Assembly (NCBI GenBank): GCA_964558395.1
Contig: CAZLDS010000002.1
Location: 25,624 to 89,623, forward strand
Source of the DNA: CSP1-5 sp964558395
GTDB taxonomy: Bacteria; Methylomirabilota; Methylomirabilia; Methylomirabilales; CSP1-5
Reading direction: 5' to 3'
DNA: 64,000 nucleotides
Position 1 is the first letter of the stretch; every line of letters begins with the position of its first letter. A program made the position numbers and the translations under genes. This document shows positions 56,984 to 64,000 of this stretch, piece after piece. The notes beneath the pieces are model-generated. The model was given only the letters and a program-made list of their open reading frames with translations. It made no database searches and was not told the origin of the DNA.

Positions 56984-59575
56984 AGTGGAGACCGCAGCGG
57001 CGTTCGTGAAGGTCACCTGGTCCTGATCCCGGTCGACGAGGACGTGGTCTCCTTCCTTGAACTGCCCCTCCAGAATCTTGGTGGCCAGCGGATCCAGGAC
57101 CAGTCGCTGCAGCGCGCGCTTGAGGGGCCGGGCGCCATAAACCGGGTCGAACCCGACCTCCGCCAGGTATCGCTTGGCAGCCTCTGACATGGTGACCTCG
57201 ATCTTGCGATCGGCAAGCCGCTTTGCGAGTTGCCGCAGCTGAATCTCGACAATCTGCGTGATCCCCTCCATCCCCAGGCGGTGAAAGATAATCACCTCGT
57301 CGATGCGGTTCAAGAACTCCGGGCGAAAATGGATCCGGAGCGTGTTCGCAATACTTTCTCGGATCTTCACCTCGTCGGTGAGTTGTTGAATGATATCGCT
57401 GCCCAGGTTTGAGGTCATGATGATGATGGTGTTGCGGAAGTCGACCGTCCGGCCCTGCCCATCGGTTAGCCGCCCATCATCGAGGATCTGGAGGAGGATG
57501 TTGAAGACGTCGGCGTGCGCCTTTTCGATTTCGTCGAACAACAGGACCGAATAGGGACGGCGCCGGACCGCTTCAGTCAGCTGTCCCCCCTCTTCGTACC
57601 CCACATAGCCGGGCGGAGCGCCGATCAGGCGGGAGACGGTGTGTTTCTCCATATACTCGGACATGTCCAGACGGACCATGGCCCGCTCGTCGTCGAAGAG
57701 GAACTCGGCTAGCGCCCTCGCCAGCTCCGTCTTGCCGACCCCCGTCGGCCCCAGGAAGATGAATGAGCCGAGGGGACGGTTGGGGTCCTGGAGCCCCGAG
57801 CGCGCTCGGCGGATGGCATTGGCCACGGCACTGATGGCCTCATTCTGACCGACGACCCGCTCCCGAATTTTCTCCTCCATCCGGAGGAGCTTCTGGGTCT
57901 CACCCTCGAGCAACCGCGAGAGCGGGATGCCGGTCCACTTGGCGACGACCTGGGCGATGTCCTCCTCGTCCACCTCTTCCTTGAGCATCATGCCTTCCCG
58001 CTGCATGGCCTCGAGCTTCTCGCGCTCGGCTTCGAGATCCTTCTCGAGCTGGGCGATCACCCCGTAGCGCAGTTCTGCCTGTTTTCCCAGGTCTCCCTGG
58101 CGCTCGGCACGCTGTTCTTCCACCCGGCTGTGCTCGAGGCGTTCCTTGATTTCTTGGATCTTCTTGATGGCAACCTTCTCGCGCTCCCAGCGCGCCGTGA
58201 GGGCCCCGGCGCGTTCTCGCAGATTGGCCAGATCCGCTTCAAGGTGTTCCAGGCGCTCCTTGGAGCCCGGGTCCGTCTCTTTGCGAAGTGCTTCCCGTTC
58301 CACCTCGAGCTGGCGCATCTTTCGCTCGACCTCGTCGATCTCGGTGGGCATGCTGTCGATCTCCATGCGGAGCCGCGAGGCGGCTTCGTCGATGAGATCG
58401 ATGGCCTTATCTGGCAGGAACCGATCGCTGATGTAGCGATGGCTGAGGACAGCGGCGGCTACCAAGGCCGAGTCCTTGATCCGCACCCCGTGGTGAACTT
58501 CATACTTTTCCTTGAGGCCGCGGAGAATCGAAATGGTGTCTTCGACCGACGGCTGACCGACCATGATCGGTTGGAAGCGGCGTTCCAGGGCTGCATCCTT
58601 TTCGATCCGCTTCCGGTACTCGTCCAGCGTGGTCGCACCAATGCAGCGGAGCTCACCGCGGGCCAGGGCCGGTTTGAGCATGTTCGAGGCATCCACCGCC
58701 CCTTCGGCGGCCCCTGCCCCGACCAATGTATGCAGCTCGTCAATGAAGCAGATGATCTGCCCCTCGGCCTCGGTGATCTCCTTCAGGACGGCCTTCAACC
58801 GGTCTTCGAATTCCCCGCGATATTTGGATCCTGCGACCAAGGCGCCGATGTCTAATGCCACCACCTGCTTGTTCTTGAGGGATTCGGGAACATCGCCGTT
58901 CGCGATCCGCTGTGCGAGTCCCTCAACGATCGCAGTCTTTCCGACGCCGGGCTCGCCGATCAGAACCGGGTTGTTTTTCGTCCGGCGGGAGAGCACATGG
59001 ATGACGCGGCGAATCTCGTCATCGCGGCCGATGACCGGGTCCAGCTTGCCCTTGCGGGCCAAATCGGTCAGGTCGCGACTGTAGCGCTCGAGCGCCTGAT
59101 ACTTCTCCTCGGGATGCGGGTCGGTCACGCGGTGCCCGCCGCGCAGGGTGGCCAAGGCGGAATAAACGCCGTCCTTGCTGACCCCGGCCTCCTTGAGGAT
59201 CCGTTCGACCGCCCCACCCCCTTGTTCGAGAATGGCGAGAAGGAGATGTTCAGTGGACACATACTCATCTGTGAGGTGTGTGGCTTCTTGCTGGGCAGTC
59301 TCGAGCACTTTTTCGAGACGGGGGGTGATGTAGGCCTGGCCACCCGCGCCTTCGACCTTCGGGCGCCGCGCGAGCTCTTCGCCGATTTGCGTCCGCAAGA
59401 GCTGAAGATTCGCCCCGACCTTTTGCACGAGGGGCGGAATCACTCCTTCGTGCTGGTCCAGCAGCGCAAGCAGCAGATGCTCAACGTCGACGGCCTGGTG
59501 GCTTTGCTCGATTGCGTGCCGACGGGCAGCGTCGAGCGCCTCCTGGGCCTTCAGTGTAAGCTGATCAAATCGCAT
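56978..59575 (-). CDS. clpB: ATP-dependent disaggregase ClpB
   Basis: An 865-residue AAA+ chaperone that works with DnaK to dissolve aggregates. It has the N domain (FDQLTLKAQEALDAARRHA), first AAA module with GEPGVGKTAIVEG and CIGATTLDEYRKRIEKD, a long coiled-coil middle domain (residues about 400-525), and second AAA module with GPTGVGKTELA and RLDMSEYMEKH. Ends with the D2 C-terminal domain. The coiled-coil confirms ClpB rather than ClpC. It has its own promoter upstream, not a CIRCE element. Confidence 0.98.
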   Translation of the reverse strand: MRFDQLTLKAQEALDAARRHAIEQSHQAVDVEHLLLALLDQHEGVIPPLVQKVGANLQLLRTQIGEELARRPKVEGAGGQAYITPRLEKVLETAQQEATHLTDEYVSTEHLLLAILEQGGGAVERILKEAGVSKDGVYSALATLRGGHRVTDPHPEEKYQALERYSRDLTDLARKGKLDPVIGRDDEIRRVIHVLSRRTKNNPVLIGEPGVGKTAIVEGLAQRIANGDVPESLKNKQVVALDIGALVAGSKYRGEFEDRLKAVLKEITEAEGQIICFIDELHTLVGAGAAEGAVDASNMLKPALARGELRCIGATTLDEYRKRIEKDAALERRFQPIMVGQPSVEDTISILRGLKEKYEVHHGVRIKDSALVAAAVLSHRYISDRFLPDKAIDLIDEAASRLRMEIDSMPTEIDEVERKMRQLEVEREALRKETDPGSKERLEHLEADLANLRERAGALTARWEREKVAIKKIQEIKERLEHSRVEEQRAERQGDLGKQAELRYGVIAQLEKDLEAEREKLEAMQREGMMLKEEVDEEDIAQVVAKWTGIPLSRLLEGETQKLLRMEEKIRERVVGQNEAISAVANAIRRARSGLQDPNRPLGSFIFLGPTGVGKTELARALAEFLFDDERAMVRLDMSEYMEKHTVSRLIGAPPGYVGYEEGGQLTEAVRRRPYSVLLFDEIEKAHADVFNILLQILDDGRLTDGQGRTVDFRNTIIIMTSNLGSDIIQQLTDEVKIRESIANTLRIHFRPEFLNRIDEVIIFHRLGMEGITQIVEIQLRQLAKRLADRKIEVTMSEAAKRYLAEVGFDPVYGARPLKRALQRLVLDPLATKILEGQFKEGDHVLVDRDQDQVTFTNAAAVSTG

Positions 59576-59613
59576 GCTGTGCCTTCAACACTTGGAAAAA
59601 TAAGGTAAAAGTC

Positions 59614-59642
59614 ACGATACCACGCCGTCCGCGCGTTGTCAA
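59614..59642 (-). promoter_or_regulatory. clpB promoter
   Basis: On the minus strand, -35 TTGACA (59642-59637), 17-base spacer, -10 TATCGT (59619-59614). No sigma-32 or CIRCE match. Confidence 0.65.
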
Positions 59643-59679
59643 TTGACCCACCCACGTGAGACATGCGCAACGGAGGTCA

Positions 59680-59709
59680 TTGACAATGCTTTCCTGGCGT
59701 TTCTATGAT
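59680..59709 (+). promoter_or_regulatory. Promoter of the UroD-like/RibBA-like/HIT operon
   Basis: -35 TTGACA (59680-59685), 18-base spacer, -10 TATGAT (59704-59709); start near 59716, 40 bases before the first ATG. Divergent from the clpB promoter. Confidence 0.7.
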
Positions 59710-59755
59710 AGGCTCCGAGCAGCGCCACAGAGGCACAGAGACATAGGCGGGCGAG

Positions 59756-60760
59756 ATGACAAAAAGAGAGCGAATTCAGGCAGCGCTCGAGCGAAGGCCG
59801 GTGGATCGTACCCCCCTGAGCTTCTGGCGTCATTTTCCCGAGATTGATGACAATCCGCGTGCGCTGGCTGAGACCCTGCTCGCATTTCACACGCGCTATG
59901 ACCTCGATTTCATCAAGGTCATGCCCACGGGGGTGTACTGTGTCGAGGACTGGGGCTGCCGCGTGGCGTACCGCGGCGGCGTGGACGGTTCTCGGTTTTG
60001 CGTGGACCACGCTGTCACGCGCCCCGAAGATTGGGGAAAGATTCGACCGCTCGATCCCGAGAAGGGCGCTTTGGGTCGGGAGCTTCAGTGTCTGCGGGAG
60101 GTGGTGAAAGGGCGCCGGGATGACGCGCCAGTCCTTCAAACCATTTTTGGCCCATTGACGATTGCGAAGAAGCTGGCGGGCAATGAGCAATTTCTGACGA
60201 GCCTCCGTGAACGACCTGCGGTCATGCATGGGGTCCTTGAGGTGATTACTCAGACGATGATTCGGTATGCGATTGCCTGCTTGGAATCCGGAGCCGACGG
60301 GATCTTCTTTGCGACGCAGATGGCGGACTACGGTCTGGTGACCGCCGGAGAACATCGGATCTTCGGGGAACCGTATGATCGGCGGGTGCTAGAGCAGGTG
60401 GCGGAGCGAAGCACGTTTTCGGTCCTGCACGTCCATGGCTTGGGCATCCGATTCGACGTGATGGCCACCTATCCAGCGTCCGCCATTAACTGGCATGATC
60501 GCCGCACCTCGCCATCCCTTCGGGACGCGCAGGGCCTGTATCGTGGCGCGGTCGTGGGAGGACTCGATGAGGCCAAGATCCTTCGAGACGGACCGGAGGA
60601 GGCCGTACGGGCGCAAGTGAGGGATGCCTTGAAGCAGACCGGGGGTGTGGGCCACATCCTGGCTCCAGGCTGCGTTGTCCCCCTGGATGTGCCTGAGGCG
60701 CACCTCGAGGCCATTCGGACCGCTGTTGAGGAGTCACGCGGAGCCGCTACCGGGGAATGA
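59756..60760 (+). CDS. Uroporphyrinogen-decarboxylase-family protein
   Basis: A 334-residue TIM-barrel protein of the UroD/MtaA group. It opens TKRERIQAALERRPVDRTPLSFWRHFPE, where true HemE has a conserved RxxR pattern; TIFGPLTIAKKLAGNEQFLTSLRERP and the C-terminal AKILRDGPEEAVRAQVRDAL and HILAPGC...PEAHLEAI are family features seen in corrinoid methyltransferase and haem-unrelated members. It is unlikely to be HemE. The stop overlaps the next start by four bases. Confidence 0.85.
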   Translation: MTKRERIQAALERRPVDRTPLSFWRHFPEIDDNPRALAETLLAFHTRYDLDFIKVMPTGVYCVEDWGCRVAYRGGVDGSRFCVDHAVTRPEDWGKIRPLDPEKGALGRELQCLREVVKGRRDDAPVLQTIFGPLTIAKKLAGNEQFLTSLRERPAVMHGVLEVITQTMIRYAIACLESGADGIFFATQMADYGLVTAGEHRIFGEPYDRRVLEQVAERSTFSVLHVHGLGIRFDVMATYPASAINWHDRRTSPSLRDAQGLYRGAVVGGLDEAKILRDGPEEAVRAQVRDALKQTGGVGHILAPGCVVPLDVPEAHLEAIRTAVEESRGAATGE

Positions 60761-61899
60761 CGATGACCGACCATGCGGTGGAACAGGCGATTCGGGCCGT
60801 CCGCGAGGGACGGATGGTGGTCTTGGCCGATGACGAGGCGAGGGAGAGTGAAGGTGTGCTCACGATGGCAGCTGAGCGCGCCACCCCAGAGGCCGTGAAC
60901 TTCATGGCCCGCGAAGCGAGAGGAATAGTGTGTGTGGCTTTGACGGGGGAGCGCCTGGAGGCTCTGAGGATTCCAGTGATGGTCCCGGATCAGCCGGCGC
61001 CCGGCGATATCACCTATTGTGTCTCGGTGGACGCCAGGGCCGGAACGACGACCGGTATCTCTGCCTTTGATCGGGCCATCACCATCCAGGCGTTGGTCGA
61101 TCCCAAGGCTCGTCCCGAGGACCTGGCCCGACCGGGCCATATCTTTCCGCTGCGGGCAAAGGACGGCGGGGTCCTCACCCGCGCCGGACAGGCCGAGGCC
61201 GCCCTCGATCTCTGCCGCCTCGCCGGCCTCTATCCGGGAGCGGTACTCTGCGCTGTCCTCGACGAGGAGGGGATGGCCGCCCGGCTCTCGGACCTTCAGT
61301 CGTTTGCCGAACGCCACCGCCTGACGCGTCTCACTGTCAAGGCGCTGATCGACTTCCGCATGCGTCGCGAGAAGCTGGTCAAGCGCATTGCGACCACGAC
61401 GTTGCCGACTCAGCACGGCACCTTTCAAAGCATCCTGTACGAGAGCCAGGTGGATGGGCGGCATCATCTGGCGTTGATGCTCGGAGAGGTGGGCACGGCG
61501 GATGAGGTCCTGGTGAGGGTTCAGTCAGAGTGTCTCGTCGGGGACGCCCTCGGCTCTCTTCTCTGCCACTGCGGGGAGAGACTTCGAGCCTCGCTCGACC
61601 TTATCGGTCAGGCGGGCAAGGGCGTTTTAGTATATATTCGGGAGGGGTCGGGTGGTGTGGGATGGACCACCCATCTAACGGCGCCCGCGGAACCGAAGCC
61701 TGCGGAGTCTTCTGCGGGTCGCATGGACCTGAGGGAGTACGGTATTGGGGCCCAGATCCTGGTCGACTTGGGTCTGAGCCGCATTCGACTGCTTACCAGC
61801 AATCCGCGGCGCATCGTCGGACTTGCAGGATTCGGACTACAGGTCACGGAGTGGGTTCCCCTGCATGTGCGGGAGAGGGGACGACGGAGTGCGGAGTGA
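60757..61899 (+). CDS. RibBA-like protein with degenerate DHBP-synthase domain
   Basis: A 380-residue protein aligned end to end with bifunctional 3,4-dihydroxy-2-butanone-4-phosphate synthase/GTP cyclohydrolase II. In the first domain the acidic loop DDEDRENEGD reads DDEARESEGV (Val34 replaces Asp) and GHTEA reads GQAEA (Gln145 replaces the metal-binding His). In the second domain the zinc cysteines (SECLVGDALGSLLCHC) and DLREY with the catalytic Arg are kept, but the GTP-binding stretch after YIREG is shortened and changed. It is likely a paralogue with reduced or altered activity. ATGA overlap with the UroD-like gene. Confidence 0.85.
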   Translation: MTMTDHAVEQAIRAVREGRMVVLADDEARESEGVLTMAAERATPEAVNFMAREARGIVCVALTGERLEALRIPVMVPDQPAPGDITYCVSVDARAGTTTGISAFDRAITIQALVDPKARPEDLARPGHIFPLRAKDGGVLTRAGQAEAALDLCRLAGLYPGAVLCAVLDEEGMAARLSDLQSFAERHRLTRLTVKALIDFRMRREKLVKRIATTTLPTQHGTFQSILYESQVDGRHHLALMLGEVGTADEVLVRVQSECLVGDALGSLLCHCGERLRASLDLIGQAGKGVLVYIREGSGGVGWTTHLTAPAEPKPAESSAGRMDLREYGIGAQILVDLGLSRIRLLTSNPRRIVGLAGFGLQVTEWVPLHVRERGRRSAE

Positions 61900-62318
61900 G
61901 CGGATGTCTTTTTTGTCAGATTGCTCAGGGCGAGCGACCCGCCCAGAAGGTCTTTGAAGGGGAAGGTGCTGTTGCCTTCCTCGATATCTTTCCTTGCACG
62001 CCGGGACACACATTGGTCATTCCCCGCCAGCATTACCCGACGCTCAGTGAGATGCCGGCCCAAGACATCGGCACGCTTTTTCAAACGGCAGCTGTGGTCG
62101 CGACAAAAGTACAGGCTGCCATGGGCGCCGCCGGCTTCAATCTCGGCATCAATGATGGCAAGGCCGCAGGGCAAGAAGTCTTTCACGCCCATATCCACAT
62201 TATCCCGCGGTATCAGGGTGATCGCGGTGGCAGCATGAAGAGCGTCGCCCGCATGGACAGCGACAAGTCTCTCGACGCAATCGCCACCAAAATCCGCTCC
62301 GCGTTCGAATCTTCCTGA
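61896..62318 (+). CDS. HIT-family protein
   Basis: A 140-residue nucleotide hydrolase or transferase with HIT motif VFHAHIHIIPR and the upstream CLFCQIAQGERPAQKVFEG and PGHTLVIPRQHYPTLSEM. Such proteins hydrolyse adenylated nucleotides or AMP-lysine conjugates. The start is a GTG (61896) with GGAG six bases upstream; it overlaps the RibBA-like stop (GTGA). A frame open to 61530 is a shadow of the gene before it. Confidence 0.93.
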   Translation: MSGCLFCQIAQGERPAQKVFEGEGAVAFLDIFPCTPGHTLVIPRQHYPTLSEMPAQDIGTLFQTAAVVATKVQAAMGAAGFNLGINDGKAAGQEVFHAHIHIIPRYQGDRGGSMKSVARMDSDKSLDAIATKIRSAFESS

Positions 62319-62407
62319 GAACTCCTAAGACAGGGAAAAGACGCCGCGATGTGGGGTCAAGTCCACTCTTGATTCGTCCCTGCCTTCGGACTCGGTGGAG
62401 AATCCTT

Positions 62408-64000
62408 TTAGAAGCCGCCACCGCCACCGCCGCCAAAGCCCCCGCCCGAGAATCCGCCCCCGCCACTAAAGCCGGACCTCCCGGAACTCCGGGGTGCGGA
62501 CGCCATGACGGCTCCGGCGCGGCTCGACATGCGACCGAGGCCGCTGACAAAGACGCGAGGGTGGAACGTGTGTCCATATGGGCCCCGGTACCATTGTGGC
62601 GGCTCGCGGTAAATATCCTCGAAGGCATGCACCCAATTCTTCTCGACACCCAGGGCCATTGCGTACGACAGATATTTTTCAAACATCTCGGGTGTCTTGA
62701 TCATCCGGTCGTAGCGGTCCGCCTCGACGCGTGTCAAGAACTCTTCGAAACCCAAGACGCTTTCGAGGGCGCGGGCACCGATGATGGTGCGGGCCGGCAT
62801 GAACCAGCCAAAGCCGATGATGATCAGTGCGGTCACAATGCCGGCCGCGATGAAGCTACCAGGCGCCAAACCTAGCAGCCCGCTGATCATGCCGCCGCCC
62901 CAGAGCGTGAGGCCGCCGACTACCGCGCCGGCGATCATGTAGGTCCGTTTCACCTTGTCGGGTCGCCGGGTGTAGTAGCGGCGAGCCAGCAACCGCTCGA
63001 ACATCCGATCACGGATCTCCGGCAGATGCTTATAAAACTTGTTTTCGAGTTCTGAGAGCTCGACGGTGGTGCGGCTGCCGTTCGAAAAGAGTGCCTTGAG
63101 CAGCTTCCGCTCGTGGGACACGAGCTCGTCCCATTCCGCCTCTGGCTTGCGCAGGGTGAAGCTGTAGTCCTTGTCCGACCACAGCCCAAAGATTTTCTTC
63201 TCCTCCTGCTCTTCGATCACAAGGTAGCCGCGGACCGCCAGGTCGACCAGAGTAGCGGTGATGTCCCGGAGATCCGGTGAGCTGTCCACCAGGGTCCCGA
63301 CCTCGGCCGGCGTCAACCCCAGGGGTGGCTCGTACTGCGGGGCGATGGGTCGACGCCGCGGATCGCGACCCCGGGTGTACCACAGCCAGAACATGATCCC
63401 GAACGCGCCGAGAGGGACCACAAAGGCCCAGTTGCTGCGCAGGAAAAGCGCAGCCTTGGCCGTGATCCCCGGCTCTTTCACCAATCCTTTGTCCCAGCCG
63501 ACGACTGCGGTCAGGCCTTCATGAAAACCGAGGCGGCGTTGTGTACGAAACCAGACTTCATGGCCGGCGACTTCGACATCCGCCTGTTGCGCTTGGGAAC
63601 CGTAGGGACCGGTAAAGGCCAGGGCCCGCACCCCGGTGGCTCCGGCGGGGAGCAGGACGTGGGCGGTGGCGGCTTCGATGGGGATCTCCCACTCAGTGCC
63701 GGTGACGTTCCAGTAAAGCTCATCGTGGTCCTCGAAGAACTTCAGCCCGTTCTGGACCCGGTAGTGGAGGACAACGGTCCTGGTGGCGTCGGTAGCTCCC
63801 GGGACCCAGATCCTCAGCTTCTGGTAGTGCCGCTCGCGGCTGCGCTCATGCTTCAGCGGGTTGCCGTCCTCATCGGTGACACGCTCGATGTCGAGCAGCA
63901 GCGTGTAGTTGAACCCGTAGGGGCTGCGGTACTCGACCGGGATCGCGCGGTAGATGCCGTTCCAGGCCCCTGAGAAGCGCGGACGGATGGTTTCGGTGAC
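62408..64000 (-). CDS. DUF2207-family membrane protein, 5' end outside the window
   Basis: A minus-strand frame that stays open from the window edge to 62408: at least 530 residues. The N-terminal visible half is a beta-rich exported domain (WNGIYRAIPVEYRSPYGFNY, LHYRVQNGLKFFEDHDELYWN), which is DUF2207. Two groups of membrane segments follow, and the end is a Gly/Ser/Phe low-complexity tail (GGGGFSGGGFGGGGGGGF) as in YciQ-like proteins. Cytoplasmic middle part has SELENKFYKHLPEI. The start codon lies beyond 64000; the 89-base gap to the HIT gene holds nothing notable. Confidence 0.9.
   Translation of the reverse strand, partial: VTETIRPRFSGAWNGIYRAIPVEYRSPYGFNYTLLLDIERVTDEDGNPLKHERSRERHYQKLRIWVPGATDATRTVVLHYRVQNGLKFFEDHDELYWNVTGTEWEIPIEAATAHVLLPAGATGVRALAFTGPYGSQAQQADVEVAGHEVWFRTQRRLGFHEGLTAVVGWDKGLVKEPGITAKAALFLRSNWAFVVPLGAFGIMFWLWYTRGRDPRRRPIAPQYEPPLGLTPAEVGTLVDSSPDLRDITATLVDLAVRGYLVIEEQEEKKIFGLWSDKDYSFTLRKPEAEWDELVSHERKLLKALFSNGSRTTVELSELENKFYKHLPEIRDRMFERLLARRYYTRRPDKVKRTYMIAGAVVGGLTLWGGGMISGLLGLAPGSFIAAGIVTALIIIGFGWFMPARTIIGARALESVLGFEEFLTRVEADRYDRMIKTPEMFEKYLSYAMALGVEKNWVHAFEDIYREPPQWYRGPYGHTFHPRVFVSGLGRMSSRAGAVMASAPRSSGRSGFSGGGGFSGGGFGGGGGGGF

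Overview
This is a GC-rich, gene-dense bacterial chromosomal window from an organism I cannot name with certainty. The gene content (groESL under a CIRCE element, ClpB, MnmG, PriA, PsiE-like and DoxX-like membrane proteins, an ABC sugar operon, TIGR-type radical SAM and DUF families, and intergenic heptamer repeats) would fit an uncultivated lineage such as NC10/Methylomirabilota or a neighbour. That placement is an inference from overall impression, not a measurement. One run of 100 Ns (34883-34982) shows that this is a draft or metagenomic scaffold. The 55 bases on each side of the run are identical, so the gap is probably an artefact of joining overlapping contigs. I recognised no rRNA, tRNA, CRISPR array, transposase or phage gene.

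Layout. 1-11.4 kb: priA (cut by the window edge), a HAD/GHMP kinase pair, a fumarylacetoacetase-family hydrolase, a CDGSH protein, then a minus-strand run of type 4 uracil-DNA glycosylase, coaBC, thiD, a TPR lytic transglycosylase and mtnA. 11.4-17.7 kb: groES-groEL with CIRCE and a terminator, alr, a small membrane protein behind a good sigma-54 promoter match, a methyltransferase and an inositol-phosphatase-family gene. 17.7-26.8 kb: a minus-strand sugar-type ABC transporter operon (binding protein, ATPase, two permeases) ending in an aldehyde dehydrogenase, then an orphan pair of peptide-transporter ATPases. 27-34.7 kb: a run of exported and membrane proteins (two DoxX-like, one PsiE-like) with a threonine-synthase-like enzyme, followed by feoB-feoA behind its own promoter.

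35-50 kb: MEMO family, radical SAM, MnmG, TGS GTPase, TenA, a Nudix-like protein, a probable selenoprotein, an MBL-fold protein, DUF302, UspA, an M23 peptidase, a pterin dehydratase, endonuclease IV, TIGR02757 and a JAMM protein. 50-64 kb: an AbrB-asparaginase pair, a Rieske ferredoxin, an SDR, a rhodanese lipoprotein, YtxH/DUF948 proteins, a CaiB-type CoA transferase, clpB, a tightly overlapping UroD-like/RibBA-like/HIT operon, and a DUF2207 membrane protein cut by the right edge.

Most noteworthy. (1) On the minus strand at 41790-42152, an ArsC/Spx-like thioredoxin-fold gene has an in-frame UGA exactly where the first cysteine of a CxxC motif belongs, with a stem-loop just downstream; this is a candidate selenoprotein. 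(2) Several families of intergenic repeats are built on a 7-base period, many arranged as inverted arms, plus a separate hairpin (REP-like) element with compensatory changes. (3) The RibBA-like protein has lost key residues of the DHBP synthase domain. (4) Partial duplications: the zinc-ribbon start of the threonine-synthase-like gene, and the last 30 codons of the SDR gene.
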